From positions 1-42,587 of the forward strand of contig NZ_JABFRA010000132.1 in the NCBI RefSeq assembly GCF_013141425.1: a stretch of DNA of 42,587 bases, written 5' to 3'. How positions within the stretch are numbered: the stretch's first letter is position 1; each line of letters opens with the position of its first letter. The position numbers and the translations under genes are program-made. The notes beneath the pieces were generated by a model that was not told the DNA's origin, did no database searches, and saw nothing but the letters and a program-made list of their open reading frames with translations. The stretch comes from Methylotenera sp. (lineage in GTDB: Bacteria; Pseudomonadota; Gammaproteobacteria; Burkholderiales; Methylophilaceae). Of the stretch, positions 19,809 to 28,113 are shown piece by piece.

Positions 19809-19845
19809 AGCGCCGCGCCATTACTGGTGCGGCGTTGATGTTTTT
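19809..19845 (+). terminator. Terminator or attenuator between rpmF and plsX
   Basis: An 11-bp GC-rich stem (19809-19819 with 19826-19836, two G·T wobbles) closes a six-base loop, ATTACT. GATG and TTTTT (19841-19845) follow. The four-base gap before the T run makes it weaker than the fabF terminator, so it may be partial. It would cut the highly expressed L32 mRNA while letting some reads continue into plsX. Confidence 0.65.
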
Positions 19846-19865
19846 GTCGCGCTAATAAATTCAGC

Positions 19866-19880
19866 TTGCTGAGTCAGCAA
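19866..19880. promoter_or_regulatory. Perfect palindrome upstream of plsX, possible operator
   Basis: TTGCTGAGTCAGCAA is a perfect 7-1-7 inverted repeat. It lies 40 bases before the plsX ATG and just after the rpmF-plsX terminator. Its left half (TTGCTG) is spaced 17 bases from TTTAGT (19889-19894), a weak promoter match that would place the site over the -35 box. With a one-base centre it suits a dimeric DNA-binding protein better than an RNA hairpin. No regulator is identified. Confidence 0.5.
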
Positions 19881-19920
19881 ATAAATTGTTTAGTTAACCG
19901 GACAGAGTACAACTAACCCT

Positions 19921-20973
19921 ATGGATATTACACTCGCAATAGACGCCATGGGTGGCGATCACGGCCCACACGTTACTATTCCTGCCGCACTTAAAGCGCT
20001 TAGTGAAGACGATCAGTTAAATATTGTTTTGGTTGGATTGAGCGACGCGATTGAATCTGAGCTTAAAGGGCGTAAAGCAACGACTGGGCCGCGATTACGT
20101 ATTCATCACGCGAGTGAAGTGGTGACCATGGACGAATCCCCGCAACTGGCCCTTAAGAATAAGAAAGATTCTTCGATGCGTGTGGCGATTAACTTAGTTA
20201 AAAGCGGAGAGGCTTCTGCCTGCGTGAGTGCGGGGAACACCGGCGCATTAATGGCTACGGCACGGTTTGTGCTCAAAACCTTACCGGGGATCGATCGACC
20301 TGCTATTGCGGGCATATTTCCAAGCCAAAAAGGTAAAACCTATATTCTAGATTTAGGTGCGAATGCAGATTGTACACCTGAGCAATTACTACAATTTGCC
20401 GTGATGGGCAGCATGTTAGTTTCCTGTGTTGAGCATAAAGTAAACCCGACTATCGGCTTATTAAATATCGGTTCTGAAGATATTAAAGGCAATGAAGTTG
20501 TCAAACAAACCAGTGAGTTGCTGCGAAATAGCCACCTAAATTTTTATGGGAATGTAGAAGGTAACGATATTTTTAAAAGTACCACGGACGTCGTGGTGTG
20601 CGATGGTTTTGTTGGCAATGTGACGCTAAAAGCTTCTGAAGGTTTGGCGCAAATGATGGGGCGTTTTCTTTCGCAAGAATTCAAGCGTAACTGGCTGACT
20701 AAATTAATGGGTATTGTGGCTATGCCAGTGCTTAAAGCCTTTAAGAAACGTATGGATCCGCGACTCTATAATGGCGCCAGTTTTTTAGGTTTGCGTGGTA
20801 TTGTAGTGAAAAGTCATGGCGGTGCGGATGTCGTGGCATTTTTAAATGCCATTCATACGGCAGTTGAAGAGTCTCGTAGTGGTGTGCTTAAGCGCATTAC
20901 CGATCAATTGGAAATAGAGCATATTCAGTCACAGGCTGTAACAGCAAATGCTAATAGCACGGATAACGAATGA
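19921..20973 (+). CDS. plsX: Phosphate acyltransferase PlsX
   Basis: PlsX converts acyl-ACP to acyl-phosphate, the donor used by PlsY in the first step of phospholipid synthesis. The 350-residue product has the family N-terminus [12 protein letters not shown], the conserved [31 protein letters not shown] and [13 protein letters not shown]. The length is normal for the family. The last codons overlap the fabH start by four bases (ATGA), so translation of the two is coupled. Confidence 0.97.
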   Translation: MDITLAIDAMGGDHGPHVTIPAALKALSEDDQLNIVLVGLSDAIESELKGRKATTGPRLRIHHASEVVTMDESPQLALKNKKDSSMRVAINLVKSGEASACVSAGNTGALMATARFVLKTLPGIDRPAIAGIFPSQKGKTYILDLGANADCTPEQLLQFAVMGSMLVSCVEHKVNPTIGLLNIGSEDIKGNEVVKQTSELLRNSHLNFYGNVEGNDIFKSTTDVVVCDGFVGNVTLKASEGLAQMMGRFLSQEFKRNWLTKLMGIVAMPVLKAFKKRMDPRLYNGASFLGLRGIVVKSHGGADVVAFLNAIHTAVEESRSGVLKRITDQLEIEHIQSQAVTANANSTDNE

Positions 20974-21911
20974 CATATTCTAGAATTGCAGGCACAGGAA
21001 GCTATCTTCCGAAAAAAATACTCTCGAATGCCGATTTGGAAAGCATGGTTGATACCACGGATGAGTGGATTTTTACTCGCACTGGTATTCGCGAACGTCA
21101 CATTGTGGCCGATGACGAAACTACCAGTGATTTAGCTTTGCAGGCAGCACGTAAAGCCATTGAGGCTGCCGGTATTGCGGCGACTGATATTGATTTAATT
21201 ATTGTGGCGACAACAACACCCGATAAAATATTTCCAAGCACCGCCGTGATATTGCAAAATAAACTAGGTATTGCTGGCTGTCCAGCCTTTGATATTCAAG
21301 CGGTTTGCAGTGGTTTTGTTTATGCGCTGGCTACGGCAGATAATTTTATTAAATCCGGTGCTACAAAATGTGCATTAGTCATTGGTGCAGAAACTTTTTC
21401 TCGGATCGTGGATTGGACTAATCGCGGTAATTGTATTTTGTGGGGCGATGGTGCGGGCGCAGTGATATTGCAAGCAAGTGCAGAGCAGGGCGTAATCTCC
21501 ACGCATCTACATGCAGACGGAAGTTACGAAAAAATGCTTCATGTGCCACGTACCAATGGCTGTGATACCGTTGAGATGGAAGGTAACGGTGTTTTTAAAG
21601 TGGCAGTGAATACTTTAGATGCCATAGTGGACGAAACATTGACCGCCAATGGTCTGCAAAAGTCAGATGTAGATTGGCTGGTGCCACATCAAGCCAATAT
21701 TCGCATTCTACAAGCTACAGCTAAAAAACTAGACATGAGCATGGATCGCGTTGTGGTTACCGTAGATAAGCATGGCAACACCTCAGCTGCTTCTATTCCG
21801 CTTGCGCTCGATGTGGCAGTTAGAGATGGGCGCATCAAACGTGGCGAGATAATTTTAATGGAGGCTTTTGGTGGTGGGTTCACCTGGGGTTCCGCATTAA
21901 TTAAATATTAG
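20970..21911 (+). CDS. fabH: Beta-ketoacyl-ACP synthase III FabH
   Basis: FabH starts fatty-acid synthesis by condensing acetyl-CoA with malonyl-ACP. The 313-residue protein has the full catalytic triad: C113 in [10 protein letters not shown]240 in VPHQAN and N270 in KHGNTSAAS. The C-terminal [12 protein letters not shown] is also typical. It overlaps plsX by four bases. It is a little shorter than E. coli FabH (317) but complete. Confidence 0.97.
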   Translation: MTYSRIAGTGSYLPKKILSNADLESMVDTTDEWIFTRTGIRERHIVADDETTSDLALQAARKAIEAAGIAATDIDLIIVATTTPDKIFPSTAVILQNKLGIAGCPAFDIQAVCSGFVYALATADNFIKSGATKCALVIGAETFSRIVDWTNRGNCILWGDGAGAVILQASAEQGVISTHLHADGSYEKMLHVPRTNGCDTVEMEGNGVFKVAVNTLDAIVDETLTANGLQKSDVDWLVPHQANIRILQATAKKLDMSMDRVVVTVDKHGNTSAASIPLALDVAVRDGRIKRGEIILMEAFGGGFTWGSALIKY

Positions 21912-21943
21912 TATTTAATACTAAAATTTATTATAGGACTTCA

Positions 21944-21985
21944 ATGACCGATCCATTCAAGGGATCACTTTTTTGCAACACTTAA
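21944..21985 (+). CDS. Possible 13-codon leader ORF before fabD
   Basis: An ATG at 21944 with an AGGA site about six bases upstream opens a short frame, MTDPFKGSLFCNT, which stops at 21985, eight bases before the fabD ATG. It is out of frame with fabD. fabD itself has no visible Shine-Dalgarno sequence, so ribosomes ending here could restart on fabD. It is too short for codon statistics and could be chance. Confidence 0.3.
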   Translation: MTDPFKGSLFCNT

Positions 21986-21993
21986 AAACTATC

Positions 21994-22929
21994 ATGAATA
22001 AATTTGCATTTCTATTCCCTGGGCAAGGTTCACAATCAGTCGGCATGATGGCTGGCTTATCCGATGGAACTTCCTCGGTTTCTACCACTGTTCGCAATAC
22101 CTTCGTCGAGGCATCAGACATCTTAGGGCAGGATTTTTGGGCGATGGCGACCGAGCCGAACGAAGCAATTAATGAAACTACCAATACTCAGCCTATTATG
22201 CTGATTGCTGGCATTGCTACATGGCGCGCGTGGCAAGCCACAACAGAAAAACAGCCAAGTGTGTTGGCGGGTCATAGTTTAGGAGAATACACAGCCTTGG
22301 TGGCCTCTGGCGCTTTGTCTTTTGCAGAGGCCTTACCATTAGTACGTTATCGCGCGGAAGTGATGCAAAGTGCTGTACCCGCTGGTGTGGGCGCGATGGC
22401 TGCTATATTAGGTCTAGACGATGAGGTTGTTCGTGAAGTATGCGCAGAAGCGGCACAAAATGAGGTATTGGAAGCGGTAAATTTTAACTCCCCTGGTCAA
22501 GTTGTGATTGCGGGCAATAAAGCTGCTGTTGAGCGTGGTATGGAACTGGCTAAAGCGAAAGGCGCTAAACGGGCATTGCCTTTACCTGTTAGCGTACCTT
22601 CACACTGTGCGCTGATGAAACCTGCCGCGGTTAAGCTCGCTGAGTACTTAAAAAATATCACTATCAACATCCCTCAGATTTCCGTTATTCAAAACGCCGA
22701 TGTACTTGCCTTTCATGCGGGCGATAAAATTAAAGATGCTTTAGTGCGCCAACTCTACAGCCCAGTGCGCTGGGTAGAAACAGTACAAGCGATTCATGCA
22801 CAAGGAATTACACAGGCTGCAGAATGTGGTCCAGGTAAAGTGCTGGCTGGTCTAACGAAACGTATCGTGGCTGACTTGCCTTGTGTTGCGTTGGTCAACC
22901 ATACTGCTTTCACTGAATTGCAGGCCTAA
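21994..22929 (+). CDS. fabD: Malonyl-CoA:ACP transacylase FabD
   Basis: FabD loads malonyl groups onto ACP for chain elongation. The 311-residue protein has LFPGQGSQ at the N-terminus, the catalytic serine S95 in GHSLGEYTAL, H204 in VPSHC and the conserved NFNSPGQVVIAG. The frame is open upstream to a TTG at 21973, but ATG 21994 fits the family N-terminus, MNKFAFLFPGQGSQ. Spacing to fabH and fabG is 82 and 71 bp, with no terminator seen. Confidence 0.97.
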   Translation: MNKFAFLFPGQGSQSVGMMAGLSDGTSSVSTTVRNTFVEASDILGQDFWAMATEPNEAINETTNTQPIMLIAGIATWRAWQATTEKQPSVLAGHSLGEYTALVASGALSFAEALPLVRYRAEVMQSAVPAGVGAMAAILGLDDEVVREVCAEAAQNEVLEAVNFNSPGQVVIAGNKAAVERGMELAKAKGAKRALPLPVSVPSHCALMKPAAVKLAEYLKNITINIPQISVIQNADVLAFHAGDKIKDALVRQLYSPVRWVETVQAIHAQGITQAAECGPGKVLAGLTKRIVADLPCVALVNHTAFTELQA

Positions 22930-23000
22930 TCTAATTTAAACAACGGAATAATTTTAATGGTAGTTTCATTTATAAAAATCAATATTTTCATGGAGTTATC

Positions 23001-23741
23001 ATGTTAACTGGACAAATTGCTTTAATTACAGGTGCTAGTCGAGGCATCGGAGCAGCAATCGCACATGAGCTGGGTTTACAAGGTGCAATTGTTATTGGAA
23101 CCGCCACTTCTGCTTCTGGCGCAGCGTCAATCAGTAGCACATTTAGTGCAGCTAATATCAAAGGTGAAGGTTTGGCTTTGGATGTTAATGATGCCGCACA
23201 AATTGAAGCAACATTGAAAGCTATCAGTGAAAAATATGGAGATGTCAGCATTTTAGTGAATAATGCAGGCATTACCCGTGACACGTTGTTAATGCGTATG
23301 AAAGAAGATGATTGGGACGCCGTAATTAGCACCAATTTAACTTCAGTATTTCGCATGAGCCAAGCCGTGTTACGCCCAATGATGAAAGCACGTGCTGGGC
23401 GTATTATCAGCATTTCATCCGTAGTTGGCCATATGGGCAATGCAGGTCAAACTAACTATGCAGCTGCCAAAGCTGGTATGACAGGCTTCACAAAATCATT
23501 GGCGGCTGAAGTGGGCAGTCGTGGTATTACGGTAAACTGTGTAGCGCCAGGCTTTATTGAAACTGACATGACCGCTGAACTTTCAGAAGAAATTACCAGT
23601 AAAATGCTCGCACGGATTCCAGTTGGCCGTTTAGGTAACGTTAAAGAAATAGCCGCTACAGTGGCTTTTTTGGCTTCTGCTAACGCTGCCTATATTACGG
23701 GTGAAACAATTCATGTGAATGGCGGTATGTTGATGGTTTAA
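23001..23741 (+). CDS. fabG: 3-oxoacyl-ACP reductase FabG
   Basis: FabG is the NADPH-dependent short-chain reductase of the elongation cycle. The 246-residue protein has the cofactor motif TGASRGIG near the N-terminus, NNAG, and the catalytic Ser-Tyr-Lys set (ISSVVGHMG serine, Y153, K157), ending ITGETIHVNGGMLM. A GGAG site sits at the right distance from the ATG. The neighbours fabD and acpP confirm the role. Confidence 0.97.
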   Translation: MLTGQIALITGASRGIGAAIAHELGLQGAIVIGTATSASGAASISSTFSAANIKGEGLALDVNDAAQIEATLKAISEKYGDVSILVNNAGITRDTLLMRMKEDDWDAVISTNLTSVFRMSQAVLRPMMKARAGRIISISSVVGHMGNAGQTNYAAAKAGMTGFTKSLAAEVGSRGITVNCVAPGFIETDMTAELSEEITSKMLARIPVGRLGNVKEIAATVAFLASANAAYITGETIHVNGGMLMV

Positions 23742-23798
23742 TCTTTTAATTTTCGACATGAAATTAATTGAGATATTATTTTGGTATTGATTAAGTTT

Positions 23799-23829
23799 TT
23801 GGTATTCTGTTCGAGTTTTGGTAGAATAC
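23799..23829 (+). promoter_or_regulatory. Candidate acpP promoter overlapping an inverted repeat
   Basis: TTGGTA (23799-23804), 17 bases, then TAGAAT (23822-23827) form a fair sigma-70 promoter in the 145-bp fabG-acpP spacer. A perfect 7-bp inverted repeat, GTATTCT (23802-23808) and AGAATAC (23823-23829), spans the same segment, so each half lies on one promoter box. A dimeric repressor could sit here. A separate promoter fits the usual high level of ACP. Confidence 0.5.
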
Positions 23830-23886
23830 TGTCTTAGCCGAGTTATTTTTCATATTTAGGCTATTTTTTATAAAAGGGGTAAATAG

Positions 23887-24123
23887 ATGTCTGACATCGA
23901 ACAACGCGTTAAAAAAATTGTTGCAGAACAACTTGGTGCAAATGAAGCTGATGTTAAAAATGCATCATCTTTTGTAGATGATTTAGGTGCTGACTCACTC
24001 GATACAGTTGAGCTTGTAATGGCACTTGAAGAAGAGTTTGATTGTGAAATTCCTGATGAAGAAGCAGAAAAAATCACTACAGTTCAATTAGCGATTGATT
24101 ACATCAATACTAACCTCAAATAA
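23887..24123 (+). CDS. acpP: Acyl carrier protein
   Basis: ACP carries the growing acyl chain on a phosphopantetheine arm. The 78-residue acidic product has the attachment serine S37 in [30 protein letters not shown], split here as GADSLDTVE and [13 protein letters not shown]. It has a strong AGGGG ribosome-binding site. It feeds FabF next door and also LpxA, LpxD and FabZ at the other end of the window. Confidence 0.99.
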   Translation: MSDIEQRVKKIVAEQLGANEADVKNASSFVDDLGADSLDTVELVMALEEEFDCEIPDEEAEKITTVQLAIDYINTNLK

Positions 24124-24149
24124 ATTCATACAGGTTGCTAGGCTACTTG

Positions 24150-24168
24150 GTATGCTTTTTAGGCATAC
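24150..24168 (+). other. Small hairpin after acpP
   Basis: GTATGC (24150-24155) and GCATAC (24163-24168) pair perfectly around a 7-base T-rich loop, 27 bases after the acpP stop. No T run follows, so it is more likely an mRNA 3'-end stabiliser or processing site than an intrinsic terminator. Confidence 0.4.
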
Positions 24169-24199
24169 TTAAGGCGCTGTAGCTACCTTATTGCATTAC

Positions 24200-24243
24200 A
24201 ACCCAGAAATCATTTAGCAGTTTTTGTAAAGGTTTTCTGGGTT
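24200..24243 (+). other. Long-stem hairpin in the fabF leader
   Basis: AACCCAGAAA (24200-24209) and TTTCTGGGTT (24234-24243) form a perfect 10-bp stem with a 24-base loop containing TTTTTGTAAAGG. The stem ends 24 bases before the fabF ATG. No T run follows it. It may influence fabF translation or mRNA stability; the role is inferred. Confidence 0.5.
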
Positions 24244-24267
24244 AATCATTTCTGAAAGACTTAACTT

Positions 24268-25500
24268 ATGTCTAAACGCAGAGTCGTCGTTACTGGTCTT
24301 GGTGTGGTTTCGCCTGTAGGGATTGGTGTTAAAACCGCATGGGATAACCTGATTGCTGGTAAGTCGGGCATTACTCAAATTACTAAATTTGATGCGAGTG
24401 CATTTTCATCCACCATTGCAGGTGAAGTGAAAAATTTCAATCCTGAAGATTTTATTACAGCTAAAGACGCAAGGCGGACGGATACCTTTATTCAGTTCGG
24501 TCTAGCAGCGGCAATCGAGGCGGTGAAGGATTCAGGTATCGTGGCTACCGAAGAAAATGCGGAGCGTATTGGCGTGTCGATTGGCTCCGGTATTGGCGGC
24601 ATGCAGTTTATTGAGGATACTGACATACTCTATCAGGAGTCAGGTCCGCGTAAGATATCGCCTTTCTTTATTCCTGGCACCATTATCAATATGATTTCAG
24701 GTAACTTATCTATTCTTTTTGGCTTTAAAGGCCCGAATGTGGCGATTGTAACGGCCTGTACTACAGGCACACATTCTATTGGCGATGCGTCACGCATGAT
24801 TGAATATGGCGATGCTGACGTGATGATTGCTGGCGGCGCAGAAGCGGCTATTACGCGCCTGAGTGTAGGAGGTTTTGCTGCTTCTCGTGCACTTTCTACG
24901 CGCAATGATGATCCAGCAACTGCAAGTCGCCCCTGGGATAAAGATCGTGACGGCTTTGTAATAGGCGAGGGCGCAGGTGTCATGGTGCTTGAAGAGTATG
25001 AGCATGCAAAGAAGCGTGGTGCTAAAATCTATGCTGAGTTAAGTGGTTACGGCATGAGTGCTGATGCTTATCACATGACAGCACCTAACATGGATGGACC
25101 ACGTCGATCCATGCGTAATGCACTGAATAATGCAGGTATAGATCCTTCTGCAGTGCAGTTTATCAATGCGCATGGTACTTCTACCCCACTGGGTGATTCA
25201 AATGAGACGAATGCCATTAAAGCGGCATTTGGTGAGCACGCTTATAAGTTAGTCGTCAATTCTACCAAATCAATGACAGGCCATTTGTTGGGTGGTGCTG
25301 GTGGTCTAGAATCGGTCTTTACCGTGCTGTCCATTTATAATCAAGTGTCACCTCCAACCATTAATATTTTCAATCAAGATCCAGAATGTGACTTGGATTA
25401 CTGTGCGAATACAGCGCGTGACGTGAAAATTGAATATGCACTGAAAAACAATTTTGGTTTTGGCGGCACGAACGGTAGTTTGGTTTTCAAAAAAATATAA
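24268..25500 (+). CDS. fabF: Beta-ketoacyl-ACP synthase II FabF
   Basis: FabF elongates acyl-ACP and is needed for the C16-to-C18 unsaturated step. The 410-residue protein has the Cys-His-His triad: C164 in [13 protein letters not shown]302 in [11 protein letters not shown] and H339 in [12 protein letters not shown]. The C-terminal [14 protein letters not shown] is typical. It is the last gene of the fatty-acid cluster, closed by a strong terminator 34 bases after the stop. Confidence 0.98.
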   Translation: MSKRRVVVTGLGVVSPVGIGVKTAWDNLIAGKSGITQITKFDASAFSSTIAGEVKNFNPEDFITAKDARRTDTFIQFGLAAAIEAVKDSGIVATEENAERIGVSIGSGIGGMQFIEDTDILYQESGPRKISPFFIPGTIINMISGNLSILFGFKGPNVAIVTACTTGTHSIGDASRMIEYGDADVMIAGGAEAAITRLSVGGFAASRALSTRNDDPATASRPWDKDRDGFVIGEGAGVMVLEEYEHAKKRGAKIYAELSGYGMSADAYHMTAPNMDGPRRSMRNALNNAGIDPSAVQFINAHGTSTPLGDSNETNAIKAAFGEHAYKLVVNSTKSMTGHLLGGAGGLESVFTVLSIYNQVSPPTINIFNQDPECDLDYCANTARDVKIEYALKNNFGFGGTNGSLVFKKI

Positions 25501-25533
25501 GTTTTCATTCCCAACAATCTGTATTTTATTCAT

Positions 25534-25559
25534 AGCCTGCGTTATTTGCAGGCTTTTTT
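25534..25559 (+). terminator. Intrinsic terminator after fabF
   Basis: A perfect 7-bp stem, AGCCTGC (25534-25540) and GCAGGCT (25548-25554), with loop GTTATTT, runs directly into six T residues (25554-25559). It is the textbook form and marks the end of the fab operon. Confidence 0.93.
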
Positions 25560-25610
25560 ATTCTGTTAATCTGTTGGTTATTGACCTTTGCTATGGTTTA
25601 ATTAGGGCTT

Positions 25611-26444
25611 ATGCATCGCACTCGCTCATATCTAATAAACGGTGATTTTAATCAGGTTGTCAGCCCGCTTGATCGCGGCTTTGCTTATGGCGATGGCGTT
25701 TTTCGTACTATGCTGATGCAAAATGGATTGCTGGAATGCTGGCCTTTACACTACCAAAAGTTGGTGGCAGATTGTGCTGCCATTGGCATCGTTTGTCCAA
25801 GCGCAGAACTGTTAATGAGCGATCTGCAGCAACTGATATCAAAACAAGAACTTACGGAAAATTTGACCAGTGTTATTAAGATTATTATTACTCGGGGTGA
25901 GGGAGACCGTGGTTATGCGGCCCCTGCGATAACAAACCCAACAAGAGTGGTTTTAAATACGCCAATGCGTCGTTATTCGGAAGGCAATTTAACAAACGGT
26001 GTCAATTTGCATATTTGTAAAACTAGGCTAGCGACGCAAACAAGACTTGCTGGTATTAAACATTTGAATCGTCTTGAAAACGTCATGGCACGCATGGAAT
26101 GGCAGGATGAGAATATTTTTGATGGCGTAATATTAGATCAACACGAGAATGCAATTGAATGCACCATGAGCAATATTTTCGCGCGATTTGATCGTAAATT
26201 AATTACTCCAGACTTAAGTGATTGTGGAGTTGCAGGAGTCACGCGGCAGCGTATTATGGGTTTAGCTTCAACATTAAATTTAACCGTTGAGGTTCAAGCA
26301 TTGCAAATTAAGAAATTGCTTCTGGCAGATGAAGTGATTATTTGCAATAGTTTATATGGTGCATTCCAAGTAAAAAAAATAGGCGAAAGAAAAATGCCGC
26401 AACAAACATTAGCAAACACGATTAGAACTCTACTTAAGTCATGA
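25611..26444 (+). CDS. pabC: Aminodeoxychorismate lyase PabC
   Basis: PabC is a PLP enzyme that releases p-aminobenzoate from aminodeoxychorismate for folate synthesis. The 277-residue fold-type IV protein shows DRGFAYGDGVFRTM near the N-terminus, the PLP lysine in AGIKHLNRLENVMA, and ECTMSNIFARF with the conserved Asn. The usual proteobacterial order fabF-pabC-mltG-tmk-holB supports PabC over a branched-chain aminotransferase. Its stop overlaps the mltG start (ATGA). AGGG lies very close to the ATG, so its translation signal is poor. Confidence 0.94.
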   Translation: MHRTRSYLINGDFNQVVSPLDRGFAYGDGVFRTMLMQNGLLECWPLHYQKLVADCAAIGIVCPSAELLMSDLQQLISKQELTENLTSVIKIIITRGEGDRGYAAPAITNPTRVVLNTPMRRYSEGNLTNGVNLHICKTRLATQTRLAGIKHLNRLENVMARMEWQDENIFDGVILDQHENAIECTMSNIFARFDRKLITPDLSDCGVAGVTRQRIMGLASTLNLTVEVQALQIKKLLLADEVIICNSLYGAFQVKKIGERKMPQQTLANTIRTLLKS

Positions 26445-27436
26445 TTAAGCGTATCAAAAAGTGGCTACTGCTGAGTATTTTCACCATTTTAATATTGGGC
26501 GCATGGTTAGCTTACTATGCGACATCTTCACTAAAGCTACTGCCTGATAGCCAAGAGATTAGCATTCAGCCAAAAAGTGGGCTTAAAGGTATTGCCAATC
26601 AATTGGTAGCGCAAGGCGTATTAATTGAACCTTGGCGGTTTATTATCTTGGCAAAGTTACTCAATAAAGAAAAAAATCTCCAGGCAGGTAATTACACATT
26701 AAATCGAAATGTTACGCCCTATCAATTATTACTTTCGCTCAATCATGGCAAAGCAACACAAGGCAGTGCGACCTTCATTGAGGGGCGTACATTTGCACAA
26801 ATGCGTGACAGGCTAGAGAAAAATGATGCTGTAAAACAATCGATTGCAGTGTTATCTGAATCTGAAATATTAAAACTAATGGGGTCGGAATATACAATAG
26901 CAGAAGGTTTATTTTTCCCCGACACTTATTATTTCGATCGCAATACCGTCGATACAGTGATTCTGCAGCGCAGTTATGATGCCATGCAAAACAAATTGAA
27001 AGCCGCATGGGATAGTCGTGAAGCTGGCTTGCCCTATAAAAATGCTTATCAAGCGTTAATTATGGCTTCGATTGTGGAAAAAGAAACAGGTAAAGCAAGC
27101 GAGAGGCCGATGATTGCAGGTGTATTTATAAATAGATTGCGCATTGGAATGCGTCTACAAACTGACCCAACCGTTATTTACGGCATGGGGGCGCAGTATA
27201 AAGGTAATATTCGTAAAAACGATTTATTAGCCGACACTCCTTATAACACATACACAAGAAGCGGCTTGCCCCCAACTCCTATTGCGATGCCTGGCTTGGC
27301 TTCTATTGAGGCTGCGCTGCATCCAGCAAAAACAAAAGCCTTGTATTTTGTTGGCAAAGGCGATGGCAGCCATGTCTTTTCTACTAATCTCGCTGACCAT
27401 AACCGCGCGGTAGTTAAATATCAATTAAAACGATAG
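26441..27436 (+). CDS. mltG: Endolytic murein transglycosylase MltG
   Basis: MltG (YceG) cuts nascent peptidoglycan strands near the inner membrane and sets glycan length. The 331-residue protein has one N-terminal membrane anchor (about residues 8-25), a LysM-like subdomain, and the catalytic domain with SIVEKETG (catalytic Glu E213), RLRIGMRLQTDPTVIYG and YNTYTRSGLPPTPI. The length and motifs are complete. It overlaps pabC by four bases. Confidence 0.97.
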   Translation: MIKRIKKWLLLSIFTILILGAWLAYYATSSLKLLPDSQEISIQPKSGLKGIANQLVAQGVLIEPWRFIILAKLLNKEKNLQAGNYTLNRNVTPYQLLLSLNHGKATQGSATFIEGRTFAQMRDRLEKNDAVKQSIAVLSESEILKLMGSEYTIAEGLFFPDTYYFDRNTVDTVILQRSYDAMQNKLKAAWDSREAGLPYKNAYQALIMASIVEKETGKASERPMIAGVFINRLRIGMRLQTDPTVIYGMGAQYKGNIRKNDLLADTPYNTYTRSGLPPTPIAMPGLASIEAALHPAKTKALYFVGKGDGSHVFSTNLADHNRAVVKYQLKR

Positions 27437-27504
27437 GTTTTAGTAGTTAGGCAGATAAATTAATAAATGCAGACTCAAATTAATTGCAATATAGAACAAA
27501 GAAA

Positions 27505-28113
27505 ATGATCAAACCAAAATTCATTACATTAGAAGGCATGGATGGCGCGGGGAAAAGCACGCATATTGCGAATATAATTGCTATTTTACAATCACGCGGA
27601 CATGAAGTTGTTTCAACTCGAGAACCGGGTGGTACTGGATTAGGTGAACGTTTGCGTGAGATTTTGCTGCATGAAAATATGCATGCCGAAACAGAAACAC
27701 TGCTTATGTTTGCTGCGAGGCGCGAACATATTGCAACTGTGATTCAACCGGCATTGGCAAGAGGCGCTTATGTACTGTCTGACCGCTTTACTGATGCAAC
27801 TTATGCTTACCAAAGTGGCGCAAAAGGGGTTTCAATAAAAAAAATAGAATTATTGGAGCAGTGGGTGCAAGGTGATTTGCAACCAGATGCTACACTTTTA
27901 TTCGATGTGCCAGTAGAGGTGAGTTTGGCAAGGCTTGCAGGTGCGCGAGCACCAGATAAATTTGAGCGCGAAAATGCTGATTTTTTTAATAAAATTAGAA
28001 GGGCTTATTTGCAACGAGCTAAAGATAATCCCGCTAGATTTAGTGTTATTGATGCCAATAGATCACTTGCTGAAGTTACAGTGTCCATTGAGAATATTCT
28101 CTCAACACTATGA
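27505..28113 (+). CDS. tmk: Thymidylate kinase
   Basis: Tmk phosphorylates dTMP to dTDP. The 202-residue protein has the P-loop GMDGAGKST at residues 11-19, TREPGGT, the DR(F) motif in LSDRFTDATYAYQ, and a lid-like segment ARAPDKFERE. The open frame reaches a TTG at 27484, but the family N-terminus starts at ATG 27505 (MIKPKFITLEG). The stop overlaps the holB ATG. Confidence 0.96.
   Translation: MIKPKFITLEGMDGAGKSTHIANIIAILQSRGHEVVSTREPGGTGLGERLREILLHENMHAETETLLMFAARREHIATVIQPALARGAYVLSDRFTDATYAYQSGAKGVSIKKIELLEQWVQGDLQPDATLLFDVPVEVSLARLAGARAPDKFERENADFFNKIRRAYLQRAKDNPARFSVIDANRSLAEVTVSIENILSTL

Noticed and set aside
9913-24231. A shared 13-mer, GCAGTTTTTGTAA, upstream of msrP (near 9913) and in the fabF leader (near 24217)
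   Set aside because: In a 42-kb window around a dozen chance pairs of exact 13-mers are expected, and the flanks do not match.
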